From contig JADCHX010000002.1 in the NCBI GenBank assembly GCA_020248265.1, positions 310,001-374,000 on the forward strand: a stretch of DNA of 64,000 nucleotides, in the 5' to 3' direction. Each line of letters opens with the position of its first letter. Position 1 is the stretch's first letter. The position numbers and the translations under genes are program-made. The notes beneath the pieces are model-generated. The model was not told the DNA's origin. It made no database searches and saw only the letters and a list, made by a program, of their open reading frames with translations. Positions 19,694-29,850 of this stretch are shown in pieces. The DNA is from Rhodocyclaceae bacterium. GTDB lineage: Bacteria; Pseudomonadota; Gammaproteobacteria; Burkholderiales; CAIKXV01.

Positions 19694-20422
19694 CTAGCCC
19701 CCGGTCTGTTCGATGATCGAGGACAGTGCCTCAACAGGATCGGCCGCCTGTGTGATCGGCCGTCCGATGACCAGGTAGTGCGCCCCGGCGGCGACCGCCT
19801 CCGCCGGCGTCGCGATGCGCGACTGGTCGTCGGCCGCGGCTGTCGGCGGCCGCACGCCCGGGGTAACCAGCACGAAACCCGGCCCGCAATGCTCACGCAG
19901 CAGGCGTGCCTCACGCGGGGAACACACCACGCCGTCCATGCCGCTGTCCCTGGCGAGAAGCGCCAGCCTGAGCACCTGCGCTTCCGGATCGGCGGGCACC
20001 CCGACCTCGGCAAGATCGCGTGCATCCATGCTGGTGAGAACCGTCACCGCGACCAGCAGCGGACGCCGGCTGAACGGGGCGAGCGCCTCGCGCGCGGCTT
20101 CCATCATCCGCCGTCCGCCGCTCGCATGCACATCGAGCATCCAGGCCCCGTCCGAGGCTGCTGCGCGGCAGGCGGCCGCCACGGTGTTCGGAATGTCGTG
20201 GAACTTCAGGTCGACGAACACCTCGAAGCCCATCGCGCGCAGCCGCGTCACCAGCAGAGGGCCGCCGGTCGTGAACAGTTCCTTGCCAACCTTCACGCGA
20301 CAGCGGCGAGGGTCGAGCCGACGCGCCATCTCGAGCGCTGCGTCGGCGCTGGCGAGATCGAGCGCGACGATCACGCGCGGTCCGATCGGAAAGGAGGACT
20401 GGTCGGTCATCGTCAGGGTCAT
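19694..20422 (-). CDS. pyrF: Orotidine 5'-phosphate decarboxylase
   Basis: PyrF decarboxylates OMP to UMP, the last step of de novo pyrimidine synthesis. The active-site signature [10 protein letters not shown] with its catalytic lysine and aspartates is present. [11 protein letters not shown] at the N terminus and the phosphate-binding TPGVRPP and IGRPIT loops complete the TIM barrel. The protein has 242 residues with the ATG at 20422; an ATG four codons later (20410) is equally possible, and an earlier one gives an unusual N-terminal extension. It is followed directly by ugd, so UMP supply and UDP-sugar synthesis are encoded together. Confidence 0.93.
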   Translation of the reverse strand: MTLTMTDQSSFPIGPRVIVALDLASADAALEMARRLDPRRCRVKVGKELFTTGGPLLVTRLRAMGFEVFVDLKFHDIPNTVAAACRAAASDGAWMLDVHASGGRRMMEAAREALAPFSRRPLLVAVTVLTSMDARDLAEVGVPADPEAQVLRLALLARDSGMDGVVCSPREARLLREHCGPGFVLVTPGVRPPTAAADDQSRIATPAEAVAAGAHYLVIGRPITQAADPVEALSSIIEQTGG

Positions 20423-20502
20423 GGAATGGACTTGAAGTTCATGAGAGGTGCCACAGTACAGGGGCAAAGTGACCCTTGCAGGACAGCGGATCGAAAAGCC
20501 CT

Positions 20503-21678
20503 TCAGACGCTCAATTCACGTTCCTCGGTACGTTTCGGCGAATAGGTCTCCCAGCCGCGGCAGGCCGGGCAGTGCCAGTAGAACTGGCGGGCCTTGAAGC
20601 CGCACTGGTCGCAGCGATACATCGCCAGGCTGCGCGTCTGCTGCTGCACCACGTTGCGGATGAGTTCGAGGTCGGCACGCTGTTCGATCGGCGTGGTGAC
20701 CAGTTGCGCCTCGAGCAGCTTGCCGAGCCCGATCAACGTCGGAGTGCGCTTCAGTTCGTCGCGCACCAGCCGGTAGGCGTCCTCGGCCCCCTGCTGCTCT
20801 AGGGTCGCCTGGAACACCACGGCCATCAGGTCGAGGGACGGATGGTTCGCCAGGTAGTACTGAAGCAGACGCAGGCCGACCTCGGGCTTTTCGAGGGTCC
20901 GGTAGGCATTCAGCAGCCGTTCAGCGACCATCGACAGATAGGCCGGATTCTGCGACTCGATCCGCTTCCAGGCGTCGATTGCCGCCTCGACCTGCCCGGT
21001 CGCCAGTTCGATGTCGCCGAGCAGGATGCTTGCACGGACGCTCTTGCGGTGGCCGGCCAGCGCTTTTTCGAGGTGGTGGCTGGCCTCCTCGGGGCGGGCA
21101 TGGGCGAGTTCGTTGGCGGCCAGCTCGCAATAGTAGTTGGCGATGTCCATCTGGAACGAGCGCCCGTCGCGCGATTCGGCGCGGCGCGCTGTCTCGATCG
21201 CGCGCTCCCACTCGCGTTCCTGTTCGTAGATCTCGAGCAGAGCAAGCGCCGCGAGATCCTCCCTCGCCGTGCCTTCGAGCTTTCTGAAAAGCTCCTCGGC
21301 GCGGTCGAGCAGGCCAGCCTTCAGGTAGTCCTGGGCGAGTTCGTAGATCGCGTCCAGCCGCTGCTCGGCAGGCAGGTCTTCCCGGTCGACCAGGCTCTGG
21401 TGCATGCGGATCGCCCGCTCGACCTCGCCGCGCCGGCGGAAAAGGCTGCCCAGCGCGAAGTGCAGCTCGACGGTCTGGGGGTCGACCTTGACGACCTCGA
21501 TGAACGCCTCGATCGCCTTGTCCTGCTGCTCGTTGACCAGGAAGTTGATGCCGCGAAAATAGGAGACCGGCAGCGCTCGCGACTCGGTCACCAGTTGCTT
21601 GATGTCGATGCGCGCAGCAAGCCATCCCAGACCGAAGAACGTCGGGAAGGCGAGCAGCCACCAGTACTCAAAGTCCAT
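20503..21678 (-). CDS. lapB: Lipopolysaccharide assembly protein B (YciM)
   Basis: LapB is an inner-membrane-anchored regulator that, with FtsH, controls LpxC turnover and so LPS amount. The 391-residue protein begins with one membrane segment ([18 protein letters not shown]). It continues with many TPR units through the middle and ends in a rubredoxin-like metal knuckle, YRCDQCGF followed by HCPACRGW, two CxxC pairs that bind iron or zinc. All three elements are diagnostic. It overlaps the end of lapA by 11 bases, so translation is probably coupled. The nearby hldA/hldD/ugd genes belong to the same LPS theme. Confidence 0.94.
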   Translation of the reverse strand: MDFEYWWLLAFPTFFGLGWLAARIDIKQLVTESRALPVSYFRGINFLVNEQQDKAIEAFIEVVKVDPQTVELHFALGSLFRRRGEVERAIRMHQSLVDREDLPAEQRLDAIYELAQDYLKAGLLDRAEELFRKLEGTAREDLAALALLEIYEQEREWERAIETARRAESRDGRSFQMDIANYYCELAANELAHARPEEASHHLEKALAGHRKSVRASILLGDIELATGQVEAAIDAWKRIESQNPAYLSMVAERLLNAYRTLEKPEVGLRLLQYYLANHPSLDLMAVVFQATLEQQGAEDAYRLVRDELKRTPTLIGLGKLLEAQLVTTPIEQRADLELIRNVVQQQTRSLAMYRCDQCGFKARQFYWHCPACRGWETYSPKRTEERELSV

Positions 21679-22150
21679 GGGGCACCGGGCGGACAGCGGC
21701 CGTACCGCCGGCCGTCGGCAGCGCTGTATCCGCTGTCGCCGGTGCGGCTGGCGCCAGCACCGCGAGTTCGCCACGCAGTCGGTCGCGTTCGACGCACAGA
21801 TCGTCGCGTTCGTGACGCAGCGCGACCGCTTCCGCCCGTGCGCGCGATCCGTCGCGGCGCAGGCGGAACGCATACCCCGCCATGGCCAGCACGCCGAAAA
21901 ACGCGCCGGCACAGAGCGCGGCCACCAGGGCGAGCGCGAGCGACGTCTCGACCTCGCGCCCGAGGAAGAAACGGAGCGTGACCGGCTCGCTGTTCTTGAC
22001 CGCCAGCACGAAAACGAGTGCGAACAGGCCCAGCTTGATCGCAAGCGCCACGTAACCGAGCAGGCGCTGCAGCGCGGAAGGTCTGCCGGGCGGTACCGGC
22101 AAAGGCGCCCCGTTGCTGGCAACCGACTCCCGTGCAGGAAAGCTAGGCAC
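21668..22150 (-). CDS. lapA: Lipopolysaccharide assembly protein A-domain protein
   Basis: This 160-residue inner-membrane protein has the LapA (DUF1049) domain. Two membrane segments are visible: LGYVALAIKLGLFALVFVLA and a second beginning SLALALVAALCAGAFFGVLA. The family motif KNSEPVTLRFFLG lies between them. A coiled-coil-like charged stretch (RHERDDLCVERDRLRGEL) follows. It acts with LapB in LPS quality control. The N-terminal 25 residues before the first membrane segment are longer than in E. coli LapA, so a later start is possible. It lies between ihfB and lapB. Confidence 0.85.
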   Translation of the reverse strand: MPSFPARESVASNGAPLPVPPGRPSALQRLLGYVALAIKLGLFALVFVLAVKNSEPVTLRFFLGREVETSLALALVAALCAGAFFGVLAMAGYAFRLRRDGSRARAEAVALRHERDDLCVERDRLRGELAVLAPAAPATADTALPTAGGTAAVRPVPHGL

Positions 22151-22177
22151 GAGGGGAAGAATCCGGGTCGACGGCGC

Positions 22178-22465
22178 TCACGCGCCGGCGACGTCGACGC
22201 GTTCGCGCAATTCCTTGCCTGCCTTGAAGTGCGGCACGTGCTTTGCAGGCACGTGCACCTTCTCGCCGGACTTCGGATTGCGTCCGACCCGGGGCGGTCG
22301 GTAGTTGAGGGCGAAACTGCCGAACCCGCGGATCTCGATTCGATGCCCGTCCGCGAGGCTGTGCGCCATCGTGTCCAGTATCATCTTGACCGCGAGCTCG
22401 GCGTCCTTCGCGACCAGTTGCGTATGACGCGCCGCAAGGTTGGCGATCAGCTGCGACTTGGTCAT
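22178..22465 (-). CDS. ihfB: Integration host factor subunit beta
   Basis: IhfB pairs with IhfA to form the DNA-bending IHF heterodimer that works in replication, transcription and recombination. The 95-residue protein has the HU/IHF fold. KSQLIANLA is at the N terminus, [12 protein letters not shown] precedes the arm, and [28 protein letters not shown] carries the DNA-intercalating proline region. The [10 protein letters not shown] ending and the [12 protein letters not shown] arm match IHF-beta rather than HU. It lies nine bases after rpsA, as in many Proteobacteria. Confidence 0.95.
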   Translation of the reverse strand: MTKSQLIANLAARHTQLVAKDAELAVKMILDTMAHSLADGHRIEIRGFGSFALNYRPPRVGRNPKSGEKVHVPAKHVPHFKAGKELRERVDVAGA

Positions 22466-22474
22466 GGCGGACGA

Positions 22475-24217
22475 TTACTCCGACTTGTTGTCGAGTTTGG
22501 CCTTCAACAGCGCGCCCAGGTTGGTCAGGCCCGCATTGGACGGCTGCTCTCGGGTGACCTGCTGCATCGCCGATGCTTCGTCGGCCATTTCCTTGGCCTT
22601 GATCGACAGGTTGATGCCGCGGTTCTTGCGGTCGATGTTGATCACCATGACGGTGATCACGTCGCCTTCCTTCAGGTGCGTGCGGATGTCTTCCACCCGG
22701 TCGCGCGCCACTTCGGAAGCCCGCAGGTAGCCTTCGACCTCGCCCTCGAGCATGATCACGGCGCCCTTCGGATCGATCGCCTTCACCGTGCCGCTGACGA
22801 TGCTGTTCTTGTCGTAGCGCGAGACGAAGCTGTTGAACGGATCGCCCTCGAACTGCTTGATGCCCAGCGAGATGCGCTCGCGCTCGACATCGATCGACAG
22901 CACCATCGCCTCGACCTCGTCGCCCTTCTTGTAGTTGCGCACGGCCTCTTCGCCCGGCGCCGACCACGACAGGTCGGACAGGTGCACCAGGCCGTCGATG
23001 CCGCCCGGCAGGCCGATGAACACGCCAAAGTCGGTGATCGACTTGATCTGGCCGGCGACCTTGTCGCCCTTCTTGAAGGTCATCGAGAACTCGTCCCACG
23101 GGTTCGCCATGCACTGCTTGATGCCCAGCGAAATACGGCGGCGGTCTTCGTCGATCTCGAGGATCATGACTTCGACTTCCTCGCCGACCTGCACGACGCG
23201 GCCCGGGTTGACGTTCTTGTTCGTCCAGTCCATCTCGGATACGTGCACCAGGCCTTCGATACCCTGCTCGATCTCGACGAACGCACCGTAGTCGGTGATG
23301 TTGCTGACCTTGCCGAACAGGCGGGTGCCCGACGGATAGCGGCGCGAGATGCCGACCCACGGATCTTCGCCGAGCTGCTTCAGGCCCAGGGAGACGCGGT
23401 TCTTCTCCTGGTCGAACTTGAGCACCTTGGCCTCGACTTCATCGCCGACCGCCAGAACTTCCGACGGATGCTTGACCCGGCGCCAGGCCAGGTCGGTGAT
23501 GTGCAGCAGGCCGTCGATGCCGCCGAGGTCGACGAACGCACCGTAGTCGGTGATGTTCTTGACGATGCCCTTGACGACCGAACCTTCCTTCAGCGTCTCG
23601 AGCAACTGCTGGCGCTCGGCGCCCTGCGTCTGCTCCAGCACGGCACGGCGCGAAACGACCACGTTGTTGCGCTTGCGGTCGAGCTTGATGACCTTGAAGT
23701 CGAGCAGCTTGCCCTGGTAGGCGGAGGTGTCCTTGACGGGACGCAGGTCGACCAGCGACCCCGGAAGGAAGGCACGAATGCCATCCATCATGACGGTCAG
23801 GCCGCCCTTGACGGCACCGTTGACCATGCCCTGCACCACCGAGCCGGTGTTGTGCGCATCTTCCAGAGCTAGCCAGGCGGCCAGCCGTTTGGCCTTGTCG
23901 CGCGACAGGCGGGTCTCGCCGTGACCATCCTCCAGCGATTCGATCGCCACGCTGACGAAATCGCCGGCCTGCACTTCGACTTCGCCGCGGTCGTTGTGGA
24001 ACTCCTCGACCGGGATGTAGCTCTCGGACTTGAGTCCTGCGTTGACGACCACGTAGTTGGGGTCGACACGGACCACCTCGGCGGTGATCACCTCACCCTG
24101 GCGCATTTCCTTGCGCAACAGGCTTTCTTCGAACAGGGCGGCGAAGCTCTCCGGCGGATGCTGGGAGATGGCGTTGGAGACGGCGGAGGCAGCAGCAGAA
24201 GCGGTGGCGGTTGACAT
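22475..24217 (-). CDS. rpsA: 30S ribosomal protein S1
   Basis: S1 binds mRNA at the 30S subunit and helps initiation on structured or weak leaders. This 580-residue protein has six S1 (OB-fold) repeats. Characteristic repeat cores are [30 protein letters not shown] and [10 protein letters not shown], each followed by a [19 protein letters not shown]-like segment. The ATG at 24217 gives a short Ala/Ser-rich N terminus before FAALFEESL, the usual start of the conserved part. No strong ribosome-binding site precedes it, in keeping with known S1 autoregulation through its leader in E. coli. cmk lies about 200 bases upstream and ihfB follows. Confidence 0.96.
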   Translation of the reverse strand: MSTATASAAASAVSNAISQHPPESFAALFEESLLRKEMRQGEVITAEVVRVDPNYVVVNAGLKSESYIPVEEFHNDRGEVEVQAGDFVSVAIESLEDGHGETRLSRDKAKRLAAWLALEDAHNTGSVVQGMVNGAVKGGLTVMMDGIRAFLPGSLVDLRPVKDTSAYQGKLLDFKVIKLDRKRNNVVVSRRAVLEQTQGAERQQLLETLKEGSVVKGIVKNITDYGAFVDLGGIDGLLHITDLAWRRVKHPSEVLAVGDEVEAKVLKFDQEKNRVSLGLKQLGEDPWVGISRRYPSGTRLFGKVSNITDYGAFVEIEQGIEGLVHVSEMDWTNKNVNPGRVVQVGEEVEVMILEIDEDRRRISLGIKQCMANPWDEFSMTFKKGDKVAGQIKSITDFGVFIGLPGGIDGLVHLSDLSWSAPGEEAVRNYKKGDEVEAMVLSIDVERERISLGIKQFEGDPFNSFVSRYDKNSIVSGTVKAIDPKGAVIMLEGEVEGYLRASEVARDRVEDIRTHLKEGDVITVMVINIDRKNRGINLSIKAKEMADEASAMQQVTREQPSNAGLTNLGALLKAKLDNKSE

Positions 24218-24417
24218 GCGGTAGGTGACCTGTGTTTTCTGTTTCCGGGTTCGCACCGGGGTGGGTAAGGAGAAGAATCCGGCCCTGTCCCATGACGGCA
24301 CCCGGTTGCGGCGAACACGCTACCGGGCGACAGGGAGTGCTCCGATGCGCCGCTGGTTCACCTCCGGGCTGCCACGGACCCCGGCAGCTAGCAACCCGCC
24401 TGCCGTATGACCCGCCG

Positions 24418-25146
24418 TCAATCCTGGAGTGTCGAACCACCTGCGCCGGCGGAACGGCCGAACGCCTGAACACGCACGGCGATGCGGTACCGTTCCAGGA
24501 CGATCGAAACGACCTGTTCGATCGTCAAATCGTCGGAATCGAGGACAGCCTCGGGTGCGCCTGCCTGCAGAGGAGCGACTGCACGTCCCGAATCACGGGC
24601 ATCACGCATACGCAGATCATGAAGGATTGTCTGAAGGTTAGCAGGTAATCCCTTTCCCATCAACTGCTTATAACGGCGCTCGGCGCGCGTTTCGGCAGTC
24701 GCGGTCAGGAACACCTTCAGGACGGCGTCCGGGAAGACCACGGAGCCCATGTCGCGGCCATCCGACACCAGTCCCGGCGGCTCGCGGAAGGCACGCTGGC
24801 GATCGAGCAGCGCATCGCGCACCGCCGGATGGGCGGCGACGATCGATGCCGCCTCCGAGATCGGCTCGGCCCTGATTGCATCGCCGACCTCCTCGCCCGC
24901 CAGTTCGATTCGACCGTCCGGAAACGCCACCGGCAGGCTGGCAGCGACCGATGCTACACGTGCCGCGTCGCCGGTCGGCACGCCGGCACGCAGCGCGGCC
25001 AGCGCAGTCAGGCGGTAGAGCGCACCGCTGTCCAGGTAGTGGAAGCCGAGCACCATGGCCACCCGCTGGGCGATCGTGCCCTTGCCGGAAGCCGTCGGCC
25101 CGTCGATCGCAATCACCGGCACCGTGCCGGGGACGGGCGCATTCAT
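24418..25146 (-). CDS. cmk: Cytidylate kinase
   Basis: Cmk phosphorylates CMP and dCMP with ATP. The 242-residue protein has the P-loop [10 protein letters not shown] near the N terminus, the [14 protein letters not shown] motif that is specific for bacterial CMP kinases, and the lid segment [12 protein letters not shown]. Its ATG overlaps the TGA of aroA by four bases, a conserved aroA-cmk-rpsA order. A spacer of about 200 bases separates it from rpsA and should contain the rpsA leader; no other gene is visible there. Confidence 0.95.
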   Translation of the reverse strand: MNAPVPGTVPVIAIDGPTASGKGTIAQRVAMVLGFHYLDSGALYRLTALAALRAGVPTGDAARVASVAASLPVAFPDGRIELAGEEVGDAIRAEPISEAASIVAAHPAVRDALLDRQRAFREPPGLVSDGRDMGSVVFPDAVLKVFLTATAETRAERRYKQLMGKGLPANLQTILHDLRMRDARDSGRAVAPLQAGAPEAVLDSDDLTIEQVVSIVLERYRIAVRVQAFGRSAGAGGSTLQD

Positions 25147-26489
25147 GCCGCGATCGACGCGAACACGTCGAAATAATCAGGGAAGGTCTTGGCCACGCAG
25201 TCGGGATCGTTGATCCGCACAGGCACTCCGCCAAGTGCCGCGAGCGAGAAGCACATTGCGATACGGTGGTCGTCGTAGGTGTCGATCGCCGCCCCCGGCA
25301 GAAGCGCCACCGGCGCCTCGACGCGCAGGTAGTCCGCACCGGCCTCGACGGCGGCGCCGAGCTTTGCCAGTTCGGTGGCCATCGCATGTATTCGGTCGGT
25401 CTCCTTGACGCGCCAGCTTGCGATGTTGCGCAGCGTGGTCGGGCCATCGGCGAACAGGGCCAGCACGCCGAGCGTCATCGCGGCGTCGGGAATCCGGTTG
25501 CAGTCGAGGTCGATGCCGCGCAGGCGTCCCTGCGGCGCGGCAGCTTCGATCCAGTTGTCGCCGAGGTCCACTCGTGCCCCCATGAGGCGCAGGGCATCGG
25601 CGAACGCGACATCGCCCTGGATGCTGGACCGGCCGACACCGTTCACCCGTACCGGCCCGCCACCGATGGCCCCGGCCGCCAGGAAATACGACGCAGCCGA
25701 TGCATCGCCCTCGACATGGACGGTACCGGGCGATCGGTAGCGCGCGCCGGTTGGCACGGTGAAGCGCAACCAGCCGTCGCGCGCAACCTCGACGCCGAAC
25801 CGCGCCATCAACGCGAGCGTGATCTCGACATACGGTTTCGAGATCAGTTCCCCTTCGACCTCGATCACCAGCGGAGCGCCACCGGCATCGGTCGGCGCGC
25901 CGATCAATGGCGCGGCAAGCAGCAGCGCCGTGAGGAACTGGCTGGACACGTCGCCACGCACCCTGATCGGGCGCCTGACGACCAGCCGGGCCGGATGCAG
26001 TTCCAGTGGCGGGTAGCCCTCGTTGCCCAGGTAATCGATGTGCGCGCCCAGTGCACGCAGGCTGTCGACCAGATCGCCGATCGGGCGCTCGTGCATCCGC
26101 GGCACGCCACTCAGCCGGTAGTGCCCGCCGACGGCGGCCAGCGCGGCGGTCAGCGGCCGGAAAGCGGTGCCGGCGTTGCCCAGGAAAAGATCGGCCTCGC
26201 GTACCGGCAGGTTGCCGCCGCACCCCTCGACCATCGCCGTCAGGCCACCGCCTTGCGCGCTGCCGTCGACGGACTGGACAATGTCCACGCCGAGCCCTTC
26301 GAGCGCATCGAGCATGCGGGCAGTGTCGTCCGAGCGCAGCAGGTCGAGCACGCGCGTGCGCCCCTCGCTGAGCGCGCACAGCAGCAGCGTCCGGTTGGAT
26401 ATGCTCTTCGACCCGGGCAGCCGGATCGTGCCCGCCGCGCGCGACAGCGCGGGCAGGTCGAGGTATTCGCGTCGCGCAGCATGGGCCAT
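25143..26489 (-). CDS. aroA: 3-phosphoshikimate 1-carboxyvinyltransferase (EPSP synthase)
   Basis: AroA joins phosphoenolpyruvate to shikimate 3-phosphate in the shikimate pathway. The 448-residue protein shows the N-terminal [13 protein letters not shown] motif, the [13 protein letters not shown] loop and the C-terminal [13 protein letters not shown] motif. All are residues that contact substrate, and the pattern NAGTAFRPL is that of class I (glyphosate-sensitive) enzymes. I chose the ATG at 26489, with AGGA about eight bases upstream, over a GTG eight codons earlier. It starts 27 bases after tyrA, in a block of aromatic amino-acid genes. Confidence 0.95.
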   Translation of the reverse strand: MAHAARREYLDLPALSRAAGTIRLPGSKSISNRTLLLCALSEGRTRVLDLLRSDDTARMLDALEGLGVDIVQSVDGSAQGGGLTAMVEGCGGNLPVREADLFLGNAGTAFRPLTAALAAVGGHYRLSGVPRMHERPIGDLVDSLRALGAHIDYLGNEGYPPLELHPARLVVRRPIRVRGDVSSQFLTALLLAAPLIGAPTDAGGAPLVIEVEGELISKPYVEITLALMARFGVEVARDGWLRFTVPTGARYRSPGTVHVEGDASAASYFLAAGAIGGGPVRVNGVGRSSIQGDVAFADALRLMGARVDLGDNWIEAAAPQGRLRGIDLDCNRIPDAAMTLGVLALFADGPTTLRNIASWRVKETDRIHAMATELAKLGAAVEAGADYLRVEAPVALLPGAAIDTYDDHRIAMCFSLAALGGVPVRINDPDCVAKTFPDYFDVFASIAA

Positions 26490-26516
26490 GTCGGATCCTG
26501 TTGCCGGTGGCACGCC

Positions 26517-27434
26517 TCAGTCGCGCGGCCGGGCGCTGGCGTTTAGCATCGTGGTCAGCCCCTCGCGCGCCACGCGAGCGGACTCGAACTCGCGCTCGAG
26601 CGCGGGCCCGTCGCCCATCGCGATCCAGTGCCGCAGCTGCGCAAGGCGCGCGCTGAACGTGTCGATCTCGTTGCACAGGGAGTCACGGTTCGCCAGGCAG
26701 ATGTCCCGCCACATCTCGGGATTGCTCGCGGCGATGCGAGTGAAATCGCGGAAGCCGCCGCCGGTCAGCGACAGCATCGCCTCGGCCTGCGGACGCCTGG
26801 CGATCTCGTTCATCATCGCGAACGCCAGCACATGCGGCAGGTGGCTGGTCGCGGCCAGCGCCATGTCGTGCATGGCGACATCCATGCGCAGGGTCTTCGC
26901 ACCGGTGAGCTGCCAGGTCGCCCGCACGCGCTTGAACGCGAACGGATCGGTCTCCTCGATCGGCGTGATCACTACCGGCCGGCCAACGAACAGGTTCGGC
27001 CGGGCCGCGGCGGCCCCGCTCTTCTCCGCACCGGCGATCGGATGGGCCGGCACGAAACGCGGCAGCGCCTTGCCGAGGGCGGCACGGGCATAGAGCACCA
27101 CGTCGCGCTTGGTGCTGCCCGCGTCGGTGAGCACAGTGTCCCTGCCGATGCGCGGTGCGATCACCGGCAAAACCTCCGGCAGCTGGCCGACCGGCACCGC
27201 GAGCAGGATGAGGTCGCATCCTTCGATGTCGTCCCACCCCGTAGCGATCTGGTCGATCACGCCCATCTTGCGCGCGGTGTCGAGGTTGGCGCGGCTGCGC
27301 CCGAAGCCGACCACGGTATCGGCCGCCTTGACGGTCTTGAGCGCCAGCGCGAAGGAGCCGCCGATCAGCCCGACACCGACGATGCCGACGCGCCTGAAGC
27401 GCAGCGTCGACACGCCCGAAACGTCGAAGCTCAT
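26517..27434 (-). CDS. tyrA: Prephenate dehydrogenase
   Basis: This enzyme oxidatively decarboxylates prephenate to 4-hydroxyphenylpyruvate for tyrosine synthesis. The 305-residue protein has the dinucleotide-binding motif GIVGVGLIGGSFALALK, the LLAVPVGQL segment, and the catalytic-region motif HPIAGAEKSG with its conserved histidine. SHLPHVLAF is typical of the C-terminal helical domain. There is no fused chorismate mutase and no ACT domain. The ATG at 27434 overlaps the hisC stop by four bases; the frame upstream of it lies within hisC and is not part of the gene. Confidence 0.94.
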   Translation of the reverse strand: MSFDVSGVSTLRFRRVGIVGVGLIGGSFALALKTVKAADTVVGFGRSRANLDTARKMGVIDQIATGWDDIEGCDLILLAVPVGQLPEVLPVIAPRIGRDTVLTDAGSTKRDVVLYARAALGKALPRFVPAHPIAGAEKSGAAAARPNLFVGRPVVITPIEETDPFAFKRVRATWQLTGAKTLRMDVAMHDMALAATSHLPHVLAFAMMNEIARRPQAEAMLSLTGGGFRDFTRIAASNPEMWRDICLANRDSLCNEIDTFSARLAQLRHWIAMGDGPALEREFESARVAREGLTTMLNASARPRD

Positions 27435-28561
27435 CGCACGTTCCCGGACAGCACGCCGGGCAGCCCGGCGGTGACGGTGCGCAGCGCATCGAGGAAGCGC
27501 TGGTTCTCGTCGCGCGTTCCGATCGAGACCCGCAGGTACTCCGGCATGCCGTAGCCGGCGATCGGACGCACGATCACGCCCTGTTTCAGCAGGCGGTCGA
27601 ACACCTCGGCAGCCGGGCCGACGCGGAACGACACGAAGTTCGCACACGAGGGGATGTAGGCGAAACCGAGGGCGCGCAGGCCATCGGTCAGCTGCTTCAT
27701 CCCGGCAAGGTTGACCTCGAAGCTGCGCTCGAGGAAAGCCGGGTCGTTCAGCACCGCGACCGCACCGGCCTGGGCCACGCTGTTCACGTTGAACGGCTGG
27801 CGGACCCGGTTCAGCAGGTCGATCACCGCGGGCGAGGCAAGGCCGAAGCCCACGCGCAGCCCGGCCAGCCCGTAGGCCTTGGCCAGGGTGCGCGACACCA
27901 TCAGGTTGGGATGCTTCGCGAGCCAGGCGACGCTGTCGTAGCGCAGCGCCTTCGGCAGATAGTCGGTATAGGCCTCGTCGAGCACCACCAGTACGTCGGG
28001 CGGCACCGCCGCGATGAACCGGGCCAGGCTGCCCCCGTCGATGAAGGTGCCGGTCGGATTGTTCGGGTTGGCGAGGAACACGATCCGTGTATCGGACTCG
28101 ATCGCGGCCAGCATCGCGTCCAGGTTGTGGCCGAAATCGCGCGCCGGCACTTCGATGCCGCGCGCACCGGTGGCCTGGGTGACCAGCGGATAGACCGCGA
28201 AGGCATGCTGCGCGTAGACGGCGGAACTGCCCGGCACCAGGAAAGCGCGCGCGGCCAGTTCGAGCACGTCGTTCGAGCCATTGCCGAGCACCACCTGCTC
28301 CGGATCGACGCGGAAGCGGCGGCTGATCGCCGCCTTGACCTCGAAGCCATTGCCGTCCGGATAGCGGGTGACCTCGGCCAGCGCTCTGGTCATGGCGGCC
28401 AGTGCCGCCTCGTTCACGCCGAGCGGATTCTCGTTCGACGCGAGCTTGACGATGCCCGCCTCGTCCAGGCCTAGTTCGCGTGCAAGGTCGGAAATCGGCT
28501 TGCCGGGTTGGTAGGGGGCGATCGCCTTCACATGGGCGGGGGCGCGGTCTTCGACACTCAT
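27431..28561 (-). CDS. hisC: Histidinol-phosphate aminotransferase
   Basis: HisC is a PLP-dependent aminotransferase acting in histidine synthesis; in this gene neighbourhood it may also serve aromatic transamination. The 376-residue protein has KLASNENPLG at the N terminus, FLANPNNPTGT and the DEAYTDY cofactor-contact motif. The Schiff-base lysine is in SRTLAKAYGLAGLRVG. Placement between pheA and tyrA is standard for betaproteobacteria. Substrate preference between imidazole-acetol phosphate and aromatic keto acids cannot be read from sequence. Confidence 0.93.
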   Translation of the reverse strand: MSVEDRAPAHVKAIAPYQPGKPISDLARELGLDEAGIVKLASNENPLGVNEAALAAMTRALAEVTRYPDGNGFEVKAAISRRFRVDPEQVVLGNGSNDVLELAARAFLVPGSSAVYAQHAFAVYPLVTQATGARGIEVPARDFGHNLDAMLAAIESDTRIVFLANPNNPTGTFIDGGSLARFIAAVPPDVLVVLDEAYTDYLPKALRYDSVAWLAKHPNLMVSRTLAKAYGLAGLRVGFGLASPAVIDLLNRVRQPFNVNSVAQAGAVAVLNDPAFLERSFEVNLAGMKQLTDGLRALGFAYIPSCANFVSFRVGPAAEVFDRLLKQGVIVRPIAGYGMPEYLRVSIGTRDENQRFLDALRTVTAGLPGVLSGNVR

Positions 28562-28639
28562 GGGATGCTCATTGACTGCTGCAGGGTTGCGGGATGCCGT
28601 GTACGCCTTGCCGGCGGCCGGGCGCCGGCCATGGCGGGC

Positions 28640-29785
28640 TCAGCCGCGCGCGGCGGGATAGGCACCGAGGCGTTTGACGAAGGTGGCGCGGGTCTCGATC
28701 TCGGCCAGCGCACGCGCGACATGGGGTTGCGACGGATGGCCCTCGATGTCGACGAAGAACATGTATTCCCAGCGGCCGGTACGCGCCGGGCGCGACTCGA
28801 ACCGCGTCATGCTGACGCCATTGGCCGCCAGCGGCTCGAGCAGCGCATGCACGGCGCCAGGCTGGTTCTTCGCCGCCACCACCAGGGACACCTTGTCCTG
28901 CCCGGATGCGGCGACTTCTTCGCGGCCGATAACCAGGAAGCGAGTGGTGTTCTGCGGCTCGTCCTCGATGTTCTGGTGAAGCACCTGCAGGCCGTAGCGA
29001 TCGGCGGCGGCGCGCCCGGCGATCGCGGCCGTGCCGGGCTCCGCCGCCGCCTGCCGCGCCGCCTCGGCGTTGCTCACCACCGGCACCGGGCGCGCATCCG
29101 GCAGGTGGCGCGCCAGCCAGCGCGCGCACTGACCCAGGCTCTGGCTGTGCGAATAGACGATACGCACCGGCGCGGATGCGTCACCGCCGGCAGCGGCCAT
29201 CAGGCAGTGGTGGATAGGCAGCAACAGTTCGCCGGTGACCGACAGCGGCGTAGCCAGCAGCAGGTCGAGCGTGCGACCGACCGCGCCCTCGGTGGAATTC
29301 TCGACCGGCACCACGCCGTAATGGGCGTTGCCCGCCTCCACCTCCCGGAAAACTTCGTCGAAGGTCGCGCAGGCACGACGCTCGACCAGCGTGCCGAACT
29401 GCCTGACCACCGCCTCTTCGCTGTAGGTGCCGGCCGGCCCGAGGTAGGCGACCACGAGCGGCGCCTCGATCGCCCGGCAGGCGCCCATGATCTCGATGAA
29501 GACGCGGCGCAGAGAGTCCGAGGGCAGCGGGCCCGGGTTCGCGGCCGCCAGCCTGTCGAGGACCTGCGCCTCGCGATCGGGACGGTAGACCGGCCCCGTA
29601 CCCTTGAGGTGGCCGATCTCGCCGGCGAGGCGCGCGCGCTCGTTCAGCAGTCCGAGCAGTTGCGTGTCGATCGCGTCGACGCGGCCGCGCAGGGCCAGCA
29701 GGGCCGCCGGCACTGCTGGCGCCGTGTCAGGCGCCGTCGCCACTGCTGCAGCCTCTGCGGGGCGTTCGCTGCGGGACGCGTTCAT
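28640..29785 (-). CDS. pheA: Bifunctional chorismate mutase / prephenate dehydratase (P-protein)
   Basis: The protein makes phenylpyruvate from chorismate. Three domains are visible in 381 residues. The first is an AroQ-type chorismate mutase (about residues 25-110, with LRGRVDAIDTQLLGLLNERARLAGEIGHLK-like helices). The second is a prephenate dehydratase domain starting at VAYLGPAGTYSEEA and containing GVVPVENSTEG. The third is a C-terminal ACT domain (KNQPGAVHALLEPLA, followed by the FESRPAR motif) that binds phenylalanine for feedback inhibition. An Ala-rich stretch of about 25 residues precedes the mutase, so a later start is possible. It lies between serC and hisC. Confidence 0.95.
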   Translation of the reverse strand: MNASRSERPAEAAAVATAPDTAPAVPAALLALRGRVDAIDTQLLGLLNERARLAGEIGHLKGTGPVYRPDREAQVLDRLAAANPGPLPSDSLRRVFIEIMGACRAIEAPLVVAYLGPAGTYSEEAVVRQFGTLVERRACATFDEVFREVEAGNAHYGVVPVENSTEGAVGRTLDLLLATPLSVTGELLLPIHHCLMAAAGGDASAPVRIVYSHSQSLGQCARWLARHLPDARPVPVVSNAEAARQAAAEPGTAAIAGRAAADRYGLQVLHQNIEDEPQNTTRFLVIGREEVAASGQDKVSLVVAAKNQPGAVHALLEPLAANGVSMTRFESRPARTGRWEYMFFVDIEGHPSQPHVARALAEIETRATFVKRLGAYPAARG

Positions 29786-29850
29786 CGCAACCTCGATCCT
29801 GTTCTCGGTTTCAAATCGTATCGACGGAATCGTAACGCCGCACCAGTGCC

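Noticed and set aside
21599-23872. 757-codon plus-strand frame
   Set aside because: It is antisense to lapB, lapA, ihfB and rpsA, rich in His/Arg/Asp/Val as expected of a GC-rich shadow, with no motif.
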